Assembly: GCF_010994095.1 (NCBI RefSeq) | Contig: NZ_WJYO01000002.1 | Location: 496,001-560,000 of the forward strand | Reading direction: 5' to 3' | From: Mumia xiangluensis | Lineage (GTDB): Bacteria > Actinomycetota > Actinomycetes > Propionibacteriales > Nocardioidaceae | Length of the DNA stretch: 64,000 nucleotides | In this document: positions 8,441 through 16,620 of the stretch, in pieces | Numbering within the stretch: the first letter of the stretch is position 1 | Layout of the letters: each line of letters starts with the position of its first letter | Program-made: the position numbers and the translations under genes | The notes under the pieces: generated by a model | The model's database searches: none | What the model saw: the letters and a program-made list of their open reading frames with translations, nothing else | What the model was told of the DNA's origin: nothing

Positions 8441-9379
8441 TCACGACGCGAGGCCCACCAGCTGCGCGCTGTCGCGCCACAGCGCCTCGGCTGCCGCGTC
8501 GTCCTGCGCCCGCTCCGACGGGTCCGGCCACGTGATCCGACCGCGACGGACCGCGGCGTACGTCCGTCCCGCCGGCGGCCTCGTCCGGCCGAGCGCCAGG
8601 TCGGCCAGCGCGGCGCCCGCGGCCGTACGCGTGTTGTGGGTCGCGCTCAGTGCGCGCACCGGACGTCCCACCGGCCCGCCCAGCACGGACCATGCCGCCC
8701 GCATCGGTCGTGGCAAGCTCCGGGCCAGGCCCGTCCCGAAGACCTGTCCCGGACAGAGCGCAACCGCCGTGACGTCGCGCTCGCGAACCTCCGGGAGCGC
8801 GGCAAGCCGTCGGACGGTGAGCACCGCGCAGAGCTTGGACGCCGTGTACGCGTGCTGCGCCGCCTTGCGCGGCCGGCGCTCGATGTCGGGATCGCGATCG
8901 GGGTAGGCGAGCCGCTTGGCGTCAGCATGCCGGGGCGGCACCAGCCCCGCCCCAGTGTCCGGGTCGTGCGTCCCGCTCGTGGTCAGCACCACGACGGCAT
9001 CGCGCGCGAGCCTCGGCACCAGCTCCCTGAGGAGGAGGTAGTGCGCCAGGTAGTTCACTCCGAAGGTCGTCTCGAAGCCGTCGCCGGTCCTGCCGTCGAC
9101 GTCCGACCGGATCCCTCCCGCGTTGAGCAGGAGCGCTCCGATCGGCTCGCCGTCGAGCCGGTCCACCACGTCCGAGGCGAAGGAGCGCGTCGCGTCCAGC
9201 CTGGTGAGATCGAGGGCGAGCGCCTCACCGTACGGCGCTGCGCCGCGGGCGCCCACCAGCAGGCGTACGTCGTCGGATCGGGCAAGGCTCTCGGCCGCGA
9301 CTGCCCCGAGACCGGAGGAGCCGCCCGTCATCACGATCGCGGGCACACGACCCCCTGGACGCCGTCGGACGTCGGACAC
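8441..9379 (-). CDS. short-chain dehydrogenase/reductase family protein
   Basis: 312 residues of classical SDR fold. TGGSSGLG (about 18-25) is the NAD(P)-binding glycine motif, LLLNAGG the NAG strand, and YTASK (about 178-182) the catalytic Tyr-Lys with the upstream TTSGTHD Ser. The remainder resembles retinol dehydrogenase/protochlorophyllide reductase-like SDRs, which act on lipophilic substrates; the actual substrate is unknown. Start GTG 9379 has a TAGCGT box 5 nt upstream. It stands alone between the repair operon and the tRNA terminator. Confidence 0.85.
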   Translation of the reverse strand: MSDVRRRPGGRVPAIVMTGGSSGLGAVAAESLARSDDVRLLVGARGAAPYGEALALDLTRLDATRSFASDVVDRLDGEPIGALLLNAGGIRSDVDGRTGDGFETTFGVNYLAHYLLLRELVPRLARDAVVVLTTSGTHDPDTGAGLVPPRHADAKRLAYPDRDPDIERRPRKAAQHAYTASKLCAVLTVRRLAALPEVRERDVTAVALCPGQVFGTGLARSLPRPMRAAWSVLGGPVGRPVRALSATHNTRTAAGAALADLALGRTRPPAGRTYAAVRRGRITWPDPSERAQDDAAAEALWRDSAQLVGLAS

Positions 9380-9419
9380 GGGCCACGCTAACGAAGACCT
9401 CCCGCCCGGTAAACACCAA

Positions 9420-9448
9420 GGCGCCCGAGTCCTGTGGACTCGGGCGCC
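9420..9448 (-). terminator. terminator of the tRNA-Gln/tRNA-Glu transcript
   Basis: A perfect 13-bp stem GGCGCCCGAGTCC / GGACTCGGGCGCC with a 3-nt loop starts 6 nt past the 3' end of tRNA-Glu on the minus strand and is followed by a short T-rich stretch. Confidence 0.85.
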
Positions 9449-9453
9449 TGTTG

Positions 9454-9526
9454 TAGCCCCGACGGGATTCGAACCCGCGCTACCGCCTTGAGAGGGCGGC
9501 GTGCTAGGCCGCTACACAACGGGGCC
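9454..9526 (-). tRNA. tRNA-Glu (anticodon CTC)
   Basis: The 73-nt minus-strand gene folds as a full cloverleaf: acceptor GGCCCCG/CGGGGCT with G1-U72 as in other actinobacterial tRNA-Glu, anticodon stem CCGCC/GGCGG with loop CTCTCAA (anticodon CTC, reads GAG), T-loop TTCGAAT. CCA is not encoded. It lies 44 nt downstream of tRNA-Gln and probably shares its transcript. Confidence 0.97.
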
Positions 9527-9570
9527 TGGTGGTGAAAGAAGCCTACCGGACGGGCCGGAGGTCCCTCTCG

Positions 9571-9642
9571 CTGGGGTACTAGGACTCGAACCTAGACTAA
9601 CGGTGCCAGAAACCGACGGGCTGCCAATTACCCCATACCCCA
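9571..9642 (-). tRNA. tRNA-Gln (anticodon CTG)
   Basis: The 72-nt minus-strand gene has acceptor TGGGGTA/TACCCCA with discriminator G, anticodon loop TTCTGGC (CTG, reads CAG), and T-arm CTAGG-TTCGAGT-CCTAG. CCA is not encoded. Pairing with tRNA-Glu next to gltX is a functional cluster: some actinobacteria make Gln-tRNA via GltX-charged Glu-tRNA(Gln). Confidence 0.97.
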
Positions 9643-9682
9643 TGGCTTTGGTCCGGATCCTTGCGTCCCCGAACCGAGAAGA

Positions 9683-9711
9683 ACATTACCGGACGCTTTC
9701 GTACGACCCAA
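9683..9711 (-). promoter_or_regulatory. predicted promoter of the tRNA pair
   Basis: On the minus strand TTGGGT (9706-9711), 17 bp, TAATGT (9683-9688). This would start transcription about 33 nt before the tRNA-Gln 5' end. The rest of 9643-9871 shows no credible gene. Confidence 0.5.
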
Positions 9712-9871
9712 ATCCGGGGGTGCCCGTTGCGACATCCTCGCAGGTCACAGGCGGGTTGCCGGCCAGGAAGCCGCGGTACGGCCGTCGGGCGGCGGCCCCT
9801 CGGCCGCCCCGCGCATGCCCAGCAATCACGCCGCGGCGCCGCCGTACGGCGTGGTCTGAGGCGACGAGAAC

Positions 9872-9903
9872 GGCCCCGACGTGAGGATTCTCACGTCGGG
9901 GCC
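9872..9903 (-). terminator. gltX terminator hairpin
   Basis: A perfect 14-bp stem GGCCCCGACGTGAG / CTCACGTCGGGGCC with a GATT loop, located beyond the gltX stop after the 38-bp repeat cluster. Confidence 0.8.
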
Positions 9904-10016
9904 GGGGGTTTCGACTCGCTGCGCTCGCTCAACCAGCGGGCGGGGGTTTCGACTCGCTGCGCTCGCTCAACCAGCGGGCGGGGGTTTCGACTCGCTGCGC
10001 TCGCTCAACCAGCGGA
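9903..10016. repeat. three exact tandem copies of a 38-bp repeat
   Basis: Copies at 9903-9940, 9941-9978 and 9979-10016 (the last differs only in its final base). Each contains GTTTCGACTCGCTGCGCTCG followed by CTCAACCAG. The inner part is a GCGAGCGCAGCGAG-type near-palindrome, typical of dispersed extragenic repeats in actinobacteria. It sits between the gltX stop and its terminator hairpin, so it would be in the 3' untranslated region. No spacers, hence not CRISPR. Confidence 0.9.
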
Positions 10017-10029
10017 CAGGAGGCGGAGG

Positions 10030-11517
10030 TCAGCGGGCCAGCGCGCTGTCCAGGCGGCTCAGCGTGCGCTCCTTGCCCAGCAGCTCGATCGACTCGAACA
10101 GCGGTGGGGAGATGCGGCGACCGGACACCGCCACCCGCACCGGGCCGAACGCGTTGCGCGGCTTGAGCCCCAACCCGTCGACGAGCGCAGCGCGCAGTGC
10201 GGCCTCGATCGACGCAGTGTCGAACGGGTCGAGTCCAGCGAGCGCGTCACGGGCGGCGCGGACGACCGTGAGCCCGTCGTCGGTCAGGGTCTTCGCGCCG
10301 TCGTCCGGATCGACGGCGAAACCGTCCTCCGACACGAAGAGGAACGCCAGCATCTCCACGGCCTCGCTCAGCACGGTGATGCGCTCGTTGACGAGCGGTG
10401 TCGCCGCGGCGAGCAGCGCCAGCTCGGCCTCGGACGGCTCGGAGCCGACGAGACCGGCATCCGCGAGGTACGGGAGAAGGCGCGTGGCGAGGTCCTCGAC
10501 CGGCAGGTCGCGGATGTGCTGAGCGTTGACCGCCTCGCACTTCTTCGGGTCGAACTGGGCCGGGTTCGGGTTGACGCGACCGATGTCGAACGCCTCGGCC
10601 ATCTCCTGCAGCGAGAAGATCTCGCGGTCGCCGCCGATGGACCAGCCGAGCAGCGCCAGGTAGTTGAGCAGCCCCTCGGGCAGGAACCCACGATCGCGGT
10701 AGTCGGCGAGGCCGCCGCCGGGGTCGCGCTTGGAGAGCTTGCGGTTGCCGGGACCCATCACGAACGGCAGGTGGCCGTACTCGGGGACGACCCCCTCGCC
10801 GATGCCGAGCTCGACGAGCGCGCGGTGCAGGGGGATCTGGCGCGGCGTCGAGCTCAGCAGGTCCTCGCCGCGGAGCACGTGGGTGATGCCCATCGTCGCG
10901 TCGTCGACGGGGTTGGTCAGCGTGTAGAGCGGCTGGCCGTTCGCGCGCAGGATGACGTAGTCCGACACGTGCTCCGGCTCGAACGTCACCTCGCCCCGGA
11001 CCAGGTCCTCGAACACGATCGCCTCGTCGGGCATCCGGAACCGGACGACCGGCTTGCGGCCCTCGGCCTCGTACGCGGCACGCTGCTCGTCGGTGAGGTC
11101 ACGGTGCAGACCGTCGTAGCCGCTCGAGCGTCCCTCGGCGCGTGCCGTCTCGCGACGCTCCTCGAGCTCCTCGGGAGTGTCGTACGCGTAGTAGGCGTAG
11201 CCGGCGTCGATCAGCTTCTTGGCGACCTCCGCGTAGAGAGGCATGCGCTCGGACTGGCGGTACGGGCCGAGGTCTCCGCCGACCTCCGGACCCTCGTCCC
11301 AGTCGAGGCCGAGCCAGCGCAGTGCGTCGAGGAGCCCCTGGTAGGACTCCTCCGAGTCGCGCGCGGCGTCAGTGTCCTCGACGCGGAAGACGAACGTGCC
11401 GCCGTGGTGGCGGGCGAACGCCCAGTTGAACAGGGCCGTCCGGACGTTGCCGACGTGCAGGTTGCCCGTCGGGGACGGGCAGAAGCGCACACGGACGGCG
11501 CGGCTGGACTCAGTCAC
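10030..11517 (-). CDS. gltX: glutamate--tRNA ligase
   Basis: Charges tRNA-Glu with glutamate. The 495 residues show the class I signatures: [11 protein letters not shown] (HIGH equivalent, residues about 14-24) and KLSKRD (KMSKS equivalent, about 255-260). It is discriminating or non-discriminating; that cannot be told here, but actinobacteria usually rely on GatCAB for Gln-tRNA. The ATG at 11517 overlaps the upstream FAH-family stop by 4 bp, the same operon as in mycobacteria (Rv2992c-Rv2993c). Confidence 0.97.
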   Translation of the reverse strand: MTESSRAVRVRFCPSPTGNLHVGNVRTALFNWAFARHHGGTFVFRVEDTDAARDSEESYQGLLDALRWLGLDWDEGPEVGGDLGPYRQSERMPLYAEVAKKLIDAGYAYYAYDTPEELEERRETARAEGRSSGYDGLHRDLTDEQRAAYEAEGRKPVVRFRMPDEAIVFEDLVRGEVTFEPEHVSDYVILRANGQPLYTLTNPVDDATMGITHVLRGEDLLSSTPRQIPLHRALVELGIGEGVVPEYGHLPFVMGPGNRKLSKRDPGGGLADYRDRGFLPEGLLNYLALLGWSIGGDREIFSLQEMAEAFDIGRVNPNPAQFDPKKCEAVNAQHIRDLPVEDLATRLLPYLADAGLVGSEPSEAELALLAAATPLVNERITVLSEAVEMLAFLFVSEDGFAVDPDDGAKTLTDDGLTVVRAARDALAGLDPFDTASIEAALRAALVDGLGLKPRNAFGPVRVAVSGRRISPPLFESIELLGKERTLSRLDSALAR

Positions 11518-12290
11518 TTCGAAACCACCTTGTTGGTCAGGGTGCCGATGCCCTCGACGGTGACGCTGACCTCGTCACCAGGGTTCATGGGACCGACACC
11601 CTCGGGGGTGCCGGTGAGGATGACGTCGCCCGGGAGCAGCGTCATGAAGCTGGAGACGTACGCGATGAGGTCGGGGACCTTGTGGACCATGTCGGAGGTC
11701 CGGCCGTCCTGGACGACCCGGTCGCCGACCGTCGTCGTGAGCCGCAGGTCCGACACGTCGAGGTCGGTCTCGATCCACGGACCCAGCGGGCAGAACCCGT
11801 CGGCGCCCTTGGCCCGGCTCCACTGCCCGTCGCTCTTCTGGCGGTCGCGGGCTGTGACGTCGTTGGCGACGGTGTAGCCGTGGATCACCTGGGCGGCGGA
11901 CTCGGCGGGGACGTCCTTGCAGATGCGGCTGATGACGACGGCGAGCTCGCCCTCGTAGTGGAGGTCCTCCGTGAAGTCCGGGTAGAGGATGGGGTCACCG
12001 GGCCCGGTGACGCTCGTGTTCGGCTTGAGGAAGACCAGCGGCTCCGCGGGGACCTCGTTGCCGAGCTCGGCGGCGTGGGCCGCGTAGTTGCGCCCGATGC
12101 CGATCACCTTGCTCCGTGGGAGGACCGGCGCGAGCAGCCGGACGTCGTCGAGGGCGAGCTTCTCGCCGGTCAGCTGGACGCCCGCGTACAACGGGTCGCC
12201 GGTGATCGCGGCGATCACCGTGACTCCGTCGGCCTCGCCTACGACGCCGAAGCGTGGGTCCTCGTCGGTCGTGAATCTCGCGATACGCAC
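11514..12290 (-). CDS. fumarylacetoacetate hydrolase family protein
   Basis: 258 residues; FAH-fold hydrolase or decarboxylase. Motifs: [15 protein letters not shown], the metal-binding glutamates in [21 protein letters not shown] and [16 protein letters not shown]. These fit 2-hydroxyhepta-2,4-diene-1,7-dioate isomerase/acylpyruvase-type enzymes; the true substrate is unknown. The GTG at 12290 is chosen because TAGGCT (12298-12303) lies 7 nt upstream. Constant pairing with gltX in actinobacteria is positional rather than an obvious functional link. Confidence 0.9.
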   Translation of the reverse strand: MRIARFTTDEDPRFGVVGEADGVTVIAAITGDPLYAGVQLTGEKLALDDVRLLAPVLPRSKVIGIGRNYAAHAAELGNEVPAEPLVFLKPNTSVTGPGDPILYPDFTEDLHYEGELAVVISRICKDVPAESAAQVIHGYTVANDVTARDRQKSDGQWSRAKGADGFCPLGPWIETDLDVSDLRLTTTVGDRVVQDGRTSDMVHKVPDLIAYVSSFMTLLPGDVILTGTPEGVGPMNPGDEVSVTVEGIGTLTNKVVSK

Positions 12291-12354
12291 GAGGATCAGC
12301 CTATCCGCGCCGGGATACGGTGTGGTCCTCACCCACATCCGAGGAGTCGCCGCG

Positions 12355-13341
12355 ATGCAGCTCGTCACAGCCCCCGCGCTCCCGTCGCTGGCGCGCACCG
12401 ACTCTGCCTCCTCCGCGGCACCGCGTGCCGCGCTGCGCGTCGGCGTCGTCCAGCACCGCTGGCGCGAGGACCCCGACGAGCTCGCCGCGGTTCTGGACGG
12501 TGCGGTCGCCGCCGCGGCTGGCGCGGGCGCGCAGGTGGTGTTCCTCCCCGAGCTCACCCTCAGCCGCTACCCGGCAGACGTCCGCGCCGGAGACGAGCCC
12601 GACGCGCTCGCCGAGGACCTGGCCGACGGGCCGACGTTCACGTTCGCTGCGCGGGTCGCGACGGCGTACGGGCTGCATGTCCACGCCTCCCTCTTCCGTC
12701 GGTCGCGGGATGCCGCCGCTCCGGAGGACCGGCGCGGCCTCAACACCGCGATCCTCGTGTCCCCCGCTGGTGAGCTGGTCGCCCAGACCGACAAGCTGCA
12801 CATCCCGGTCACGGCGGGCTACTACGAGGACACGTGGTTCCGGCCGGGCACGCCCGCCGCCCCGTACCCGGTCCACGAGCTGCCCGCGCTCGACGGCCTC
12901 CGCCTCGGGATGCCGACCTGCTGGGACGAGTGGTTCCCCGAGGTCGCGCGCGCGTACGCCCTCGGCGGGGCGGAGGTGCTGGTCTACCCGACCGCGATCG
13001 GGTCCGAGCCGGACCACCCTGACTTCGACACGCAGCCGCTGCTGCGGACGGTCGTGACCGGGCACGGCATCACGGCCGGCACGTTCATGGTCGTCCCGAA
13101 CCGGACGGGCGACGAGGGGGCGATCCGGTTCTACGGGAGCTCGTTCGTCTCCGACCCGTACGGCCGGGTGCTGGTCGAGGCACCCCGGGACGAGGAGGCC
13201 GTGCTCGTCACCGACCTCGCGCTCGAGCAGCGGCGGGACTGGCTGACGCTGTTCCCGTTCCTGCGGACGCGACGACCGGACACGTACGCGGCGCTGACCC
13301 GTCCCGTCGACCCCGAGCGTCCGTTCGGCGGCATGGAGTGA
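12355..13341 (+). CDS. aguB: N-carbamoylputrescine amidase
   Basis: Nitrilase-superfamily hydrolase, 328 residues. The catalytic triad is visible: Glu in FLPELTLSR, Lys in TDKLHIP and Cys in MPTCWDEWFPE. GYYEDTWFRPG is typical of the carbamoylputrescine branch. It would release putrescine, CO2 and ammonia. Start ATG 12355 follows a GAGGAG site. The last bases overlap the agmatine deiminase start, so the two-step agmatine pathway is made together. An N-terminal extension of about 25 residues precedes the conserved core. Confidence 0.92.
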   Translation: MQLVTAPALPSLARTDSASSAAPRAALRVGVVQHRWREDPDELAAVLDGAVAAAAGAGAQVVFLPELTLSRYPADVRAGDEPDALAEDLADGPTFTFAARVATAYGLHVHASLFRRSRDAAAPEDRRGLNTAILVSPAGELVAQTDKLHIPVTAGYYEDTWFRPGTPAAPYPVHELPALDGLRLGMPTCWDEWFPEVARAYALGGAEVLVYPTAIGSEPDHPDFDTQPLLRTVVTGHGITAGTFMVVPNRTGDEGAIRFYGSSFVSDPYGRVLVEAPRDEEAVLVTDLALEQRRDWLTLFPFLRTRRPDTYAALTRPVDPERPFGGME

Positions 13342-14372
13342 CCGGTCTGCTGATGCCGTCGGAGACCGCGCCCCAGGACCGCGTCTGGATGGCGTTCCCG
13401 ACCGCGGGTTACTCGCTCGGCGAGACTGCAGACGACGCCGAGGAGGCACGCGCGACGTGGAGCGCGGTGGCCCACGCGGTCTCCGACTTCGCGCCGGTGA
13501 CGATGGTCGTCGACCCCGAGGACGTCCGAGACGCCCGCCGCTGGCTGTCGGTCGGCATCGAGGTCGTCGAGGCGCCGCTGAACGACGCGTGGATGCGCGA
13601 CATCGGGCCGACGTTCGTCCACGACGAGCACGGCGCGGTGACCGCGGTCGACTGGGTGTTCAACGGCTGGGGCCAGCAGGACTGGGCCCGCTGGGACCAC
13701 GACGCACGGATCGCCGCGGTGGTGGTGCGCGAGGCCGGCGTCGTACGCGTCGGGTCGTCGATGGTCAACGAGGGCGGCGGCATCCACGTCGACGGCCTCG
13801 GCACGGTGCTGGTGACGGAGACAGTCCAGCGCGACCCGCAGCGCAACCCCGGCTGGTCGCGGTCGGCGGTCGAGGACGAGCTCGCGCGCACGATCGGCGC
13901 CACCCACGTGGTCTGGCTGCCGCGAGGGCTGACCCGCGACAGCGAGCGGTACGGCACGCGCGGTCACGTCGACATCGTCGCGACCTTCCCGTCGCCGGGC
14001 CGGGTGCTCGTGCACGACCAGCGTGACGCGGCGCACCCCGACCACCCGGTATCGGCGGAGATCCGTACGGCGCTGGAGGAGGCGGTCGATGCGCGAGGGC
14101 TCGCGCTCGAGCAGGTCCCGCTCCCGGCGCCGCAGACGCTTCGCGACGACGAGGGCTGGGTCGACTGGTCGTACGTCAACCACCTCGTCGTGAACGGCGG
14201 CGTGATCGCGTGCGCCTTCGGCGACCCGCAGGACGTGGAGGCGGCCGCCGTGCTGCGCGACGAGTACCCGGGCCGCGAGGTCGTCGCGGTCGACGCGCGG
14301 CCGCTGTTCGCGCGCGGCGGCGGGATCCACTGCATCACGCAGCAGCAGCCGGCCGCGGTCGCGGGTCGCTGA
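13338..14372 (+). CDS. aguA: agmatine deiminase
   Basis: Converts agmatine to N-carbamoylputrescine and ammonia; substrate supplier of the preceding amidase. The 344-residue protein has the peptidyl-arginine-deiminase fold: LNDAWMRDIGPTF, NEGGGIHVDG, RGHVDIVATF, and the catalytic Cys near the end in GGGIHCITQQ. The GTG at 13338 overlaps the aguB stop by 4 bp; an ATG 15 bp downstream is an alternative start. No arginine decarboxylase is in the window, so agmatine may be imported. Confidence 0.94.
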   Translation: MTGLLMPSETAPQDRVWMAFPTAGYSLGETADDAEEARATWSAVAHAVSDFAPVTMVVDPEDVRDARRWLSVGIEVVEAPLNDAWMRDIGPTFVHDEHGAVTAVDWVFNGWGQQDWARWDHDARIAAVVVREAGVVRVGSSMVNEGGGIHVDGLGTVLVTETVQRDPQRNPGWSRSAVEDELARTIGATHVVWLPRGLTRDSERYGTRGHVDIVATFPSPGRVLVHDQRDAAHPDHPVSAEIRTALEEAVDARGLALEQVPLPAPQTLRDDEGWVDWSYVNHLVVNGGVIACAFGDPQDVEAAAVLRDEYPGREVVAVDARPLFARGGGIHCITQQQPAAVAGR

Positions 14373-14387
14373 AGCCCGTCTGAACGC

Positions 14388-14457
14388 ACGAAGCCACCGC
14401 TGCCAGCACGAAGCCACGCCTACAACCCGCGCTTCGTGCTGGCAGCGGTGGCTTCGT
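14388..14457. terminator. 27-bp perfect stem between aguA and the YchJ gene
   Basis: Arms 14388-14414 and 14431-14457 are exact reverse complements (inner arm ending CAGCACGAAGC) with a 16-nt loop. It lies 15 nt after the aguA stop and 6 nt past the stop of the convergent YchJ gene, so it can end both transcripts. The stem is unusually long for an ordinary terminator. Confidence 0.8.
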
Positions 14458-14463
14458 CGCCGG

Positions 14464-14838
14464 CTACGCGTCGCGGACGTCGCCGTCGACGTAGAACCAA
14501 CGGCCTGCGCGCTGCTCGAAGCGGCTGCGCTCGTGCATCACGCCCGCGCCTTCGGCGGTGCGGTAGTGAGCCCGGAACTCGACCTCGTCGTCCGACGCGG
14601 CGACGATCTCGAGCCGCTCCCACGTGATCCCGGCGTCAGGCGCGACGTCGTGCGGCCGCGTGCGAGGGTGCCACGTGCGGAAGACGTGGTCGAGGTCACC
14701 GACGGCGTACGCCGCGTAGCGGGACCGCATCAGCTCCTCGGGCGTCGCGGCCTGCGCTTCCTGACGGTGCAGACGGCCGCAGCACGCGTCGTACGAGGTG
14801 GCCGACCCGCACGGGCACGGGTGCGCGAACGCGCTCAT
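14464..14838 (-). CDS. YchJ family protein with SEC-C zinc motif
   Basis: 124 residues. The N-terminus has the SEC-C type zinc ligands [13 protein letters not shown] (about residues 8-20), followed by the NTF2-like YchJ domain ([24 protein letters not shown]... FRAHYRT... [18 protein letters not shown]). Molecular role unknown; SEC-C motifs mediate zinc-dependent contacts, for example with ribosome or SecB. It overlaps the uppS stop by 4 bp and ends the LysR-uppS-YchJ operon. Confidence 0.88.
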   Translation of the reverse strand: MSAFAHPCPCGSATSYDACCGRLHRQEAQAATPEELMRSRYAAYAVGDLDHVFRTWHPRTRPHDVAPDAGITWERLEIVAASDDEVEFRAHYRTAEGAGVMHERSRFEQRAGRWFYVDGDVRDA

Positions 14839-15599
14839 GCCGAGCCGTAGCGGCGGTTGCGGCGGGCGTACTCCTCGATGGCCTCCCACAGCGCGCGACG
14901 GTCGACGTCCGGCCACGCGATGTCGGAGAACACCATCTCCGCGTACGCCGCCTGCCACTGGAGGAAGTTGCTCGTCCGCTGCTCGCCCGAGGTGCGCCAG
15001 AACAGGTCGACGTCGGGCATGTCGGGCTCGTCGAGGTAGCGCGCGAAGACCTCCTCGTCGATCTTGCCCGCCTTCACCTTGCCGGCGGCGACGTCGCGCG
15101 CCAGCGCCGCGGCGGCGTCGGCGATCTCGGCCCGACCGCCGTAGTTCACACACATCGTGAGGGTGAGGACGTCGTTGTCCTTGGTGAGCTCCTCGGCGAT
15201 CTCGAGCTCCTTGATGACGCTGCCCCACAGGCGTGGGCGCCGACCGGCCCACCGCACGCGGACGCCGAGCTCGTGCATCTCGTCGCGGCGCCGCCGGATC
15301 ACGTCGCGGTTGAAGCCCATCAGGAACCGGACCTCGTCGGGCGAGCGCTTCCAGTTCTCCGTGGAGAACGCGTATGCGGAGATCCACTTCACGCCGACCT
15401 CGATGCCGCCTTCGACGACGTCGAACAGCGATGACTCGCCCGCCTCGTGGCCCGCCGTCCGGGGAAGCCCACGCTGCTTGGCCCACCGTCCGTTGCCGTC
15501 CATCACGATCGCGACGTGCTTGGGAACCTGGTCGGTCGGCAGCGACGGCGGCCGAGCGCCGGACGGATGCGGCGTGGGGCGGCGTACGGGGTGGGTCAC
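14835..15599 (-). CDS. uppS: isoprenyl transferase (cis-prenyltransferase / undecaprenyl diphosphate synthase)
   Basis: Extends allylic diphosphates with isopentenyl diphosphate to the polyprenyl carrier used for cell-wall synthesis. In 254 residues: [16 protein letters not shown] (catalytic Asp and phosphate loop), [13 protein letters not shown], and [16 protein letters not shown] (RxSxxxR type). Start is the GTG at 15599, overlapping the LysR stop by 4 bp. Actinobacteria usually carry two cis-prenyltransferases; this one is the long-chain type normally found close to recO. Here recO lies beyond putA, 4.5 kb away. Confidence 0.94.
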   Translation of the reverse strand: MTHPVRRPTPHPSGARPPSLPTDQVPKHVAIVMDGNGRWAKQRGLPRTAGHEAGESSLFDVVEGGIEVGVKWISAYAFSTENWKRSPDEVRFLMGFNRDVIRRRRDEMHELGVRVRWAGRRPRLWGSVIKELEIAEELTKDNDVLTLTMCVNYGGRAEIADAAAALARDVAAGKVKAGKIDEEVFARYLDEPDMPDVDLFWRTSGEQRTSNFLQWQAAYAEMVFSDIAWPDVDRRALWEAIEEYARRNRRYGSA

Positions 15600-16528
15600 C
15601 CGCCCATTGTCGCCGGTCGCGCGGCCGCACCGGAAACGGCGTCGGACGCCGCCGCGGCGAGGCTCTCGCGGACGGCACGGACGCCGGGCTGGCTCGCCGA
15701 GAACCGGCGCGCCGACGTGAAGACCGTACGGCGTGGCGCGCCGTCGAGATCGCGCAGCAGGACGGTGGGGCGACGGCCCAACCAGAGGAGGTCCGGCAGC
15801 AGCGCCACAGCGTTGCCCGACTCGATCAGCCGGATCTGCGCCTGGAGGTCGGCGGTCTCGAACCGGACGTCGGGCTCGAACCCCGCACGACGGCAGGCCT
15901 GCTCGGCGAAGTGTCGCGACGCGACACCGTCGGGCTCCATCACCCACGGCACCTCGGCGGCGTCAGCGATCGTCTCGATCTGCGCGTACGGACCGGCCGG
16001 CGGGACGGCGAGGCGGATCTCGTCCGACGTGAGCTCGACCCGGTCGAGGTCGGGGTGCCACGGCGCGGCGTGGTGCGGGTACTGCTCAGCCACCACGAGG
16101 TCGAAGCCGCGCGCCCACGTCTCGCGCAGCGCGTGCTCGGGCTCGGCCTGCGTCATCGTCACGCGCAGCCGCGGGTGCGTGGCAGCGAGGTCGGACAGCG
16201 TCTGCGGCATCAGGGCGAGCGCTGCCGACTGGAACACCGCGAGCCGCACGAGGCCGGTCGCCTCCTCCAACGAGGCAGCAAGGTCCGCCTCGGCGAGCTC
16301 GAGAAGGGCGATCACCTCCGCTGCGTGATCCGCGAGGATCTCCGCCTGCGGGGTCAGGCGGACCCCGCGCCCGGCCTTGGCGAGGAGCGGGACACCGACC
16401 TCGTGCTCGAGCAGTGCGAGCTGCTGCGACACCGACGACGGCGACTGGTGGAGGGCTGCGGCCACTGCCGCGAGGGAACCGCGGACCTGGAGCTCACGCA
16501 GCAGACGCAGACGTCGGACCTCGAGCAT
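15596..16528 (-). CDS. LysR-family regulator, likely controls putA
   Basis: 310 residues. Residues 1-60 form the winged helix ([35 protein letters not shown]), the rest the periplasmic-binding-like effector domain. Divergent from putA with an 89-bp gap that holds a perfect 18-bp palindrome, the layout of an autoregulated LysR gene. The natural inference is proline-dependent control of putA; the effector is not proven. uppS and YchJ are translationally coupled behind it, so regulation could spill over to them. Confidence 0.88.
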   Translation of the reverse strand: MLEVRRLRLLRELQVRGSLAAVAAALHQSPSSVSQQLALLEHEVGVPLLAKAGRGVRLTPQAEILADHAAEVIALLELAEADLAASLEEATGLVRLAVFQSAALALMPQTLSDLAATHPRLRVTMTQAEPEHALRETWARGFDLVVAEQYPHHAAPWHPDLDRVELTSDEIRLAVPPAGPYAQIETIADAAEVPWVMEPDGVASRHFAEQACRRAGFEPDVRFETADLQAQIRLIESGNAVALLPDLLWLGRRPTVLLRDLDGAPRRTVFTSARRFSASQPGVRAVRESLAAAASDAVSGAAARPATMGG

Positions 16529-16553
16529 GGCCGTCTCCCATCGATCAGATCTT

Positions 16554-16571
16554 GTGATGGATATCCATCAC
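16554..16571. promoter_or_regulatory. perfect 18-bp palindrome, probable LysR operator
   Basis: GTGATGGATATCCATCAC reads identically on both strands and is flanked TT...AA. It contains the T-N11-A pattern of LysR sites and is centred about 34 nt from the lysR start and 55 nt from the putA start. Confidence 0.7.
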
Positions 16572-16575
16572 GAAT

Positions 16576-16620
16576 CATCGCTTTACCTTACCAACGGGCC
16601 GATCGATACTGAAAGCGATG
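16576..16620 (+). promoter_or_regulatory. possible start-codon-occluding hairpin of putA
   Basis: CATCGCTTT (16576-16584) is exactly complementary to AAAGCGATG (16612-16620), which contains the putA ATG and its weak ribosome site. A 9-bp stem with a 27-nt loop would hide the start if this region is transcribed. Confidence 0.4.

Noticed and set aside
9903-10016. CRISPR array
   Set aside because: The three repeats are directly joined without spacers, and no cas gene is present.
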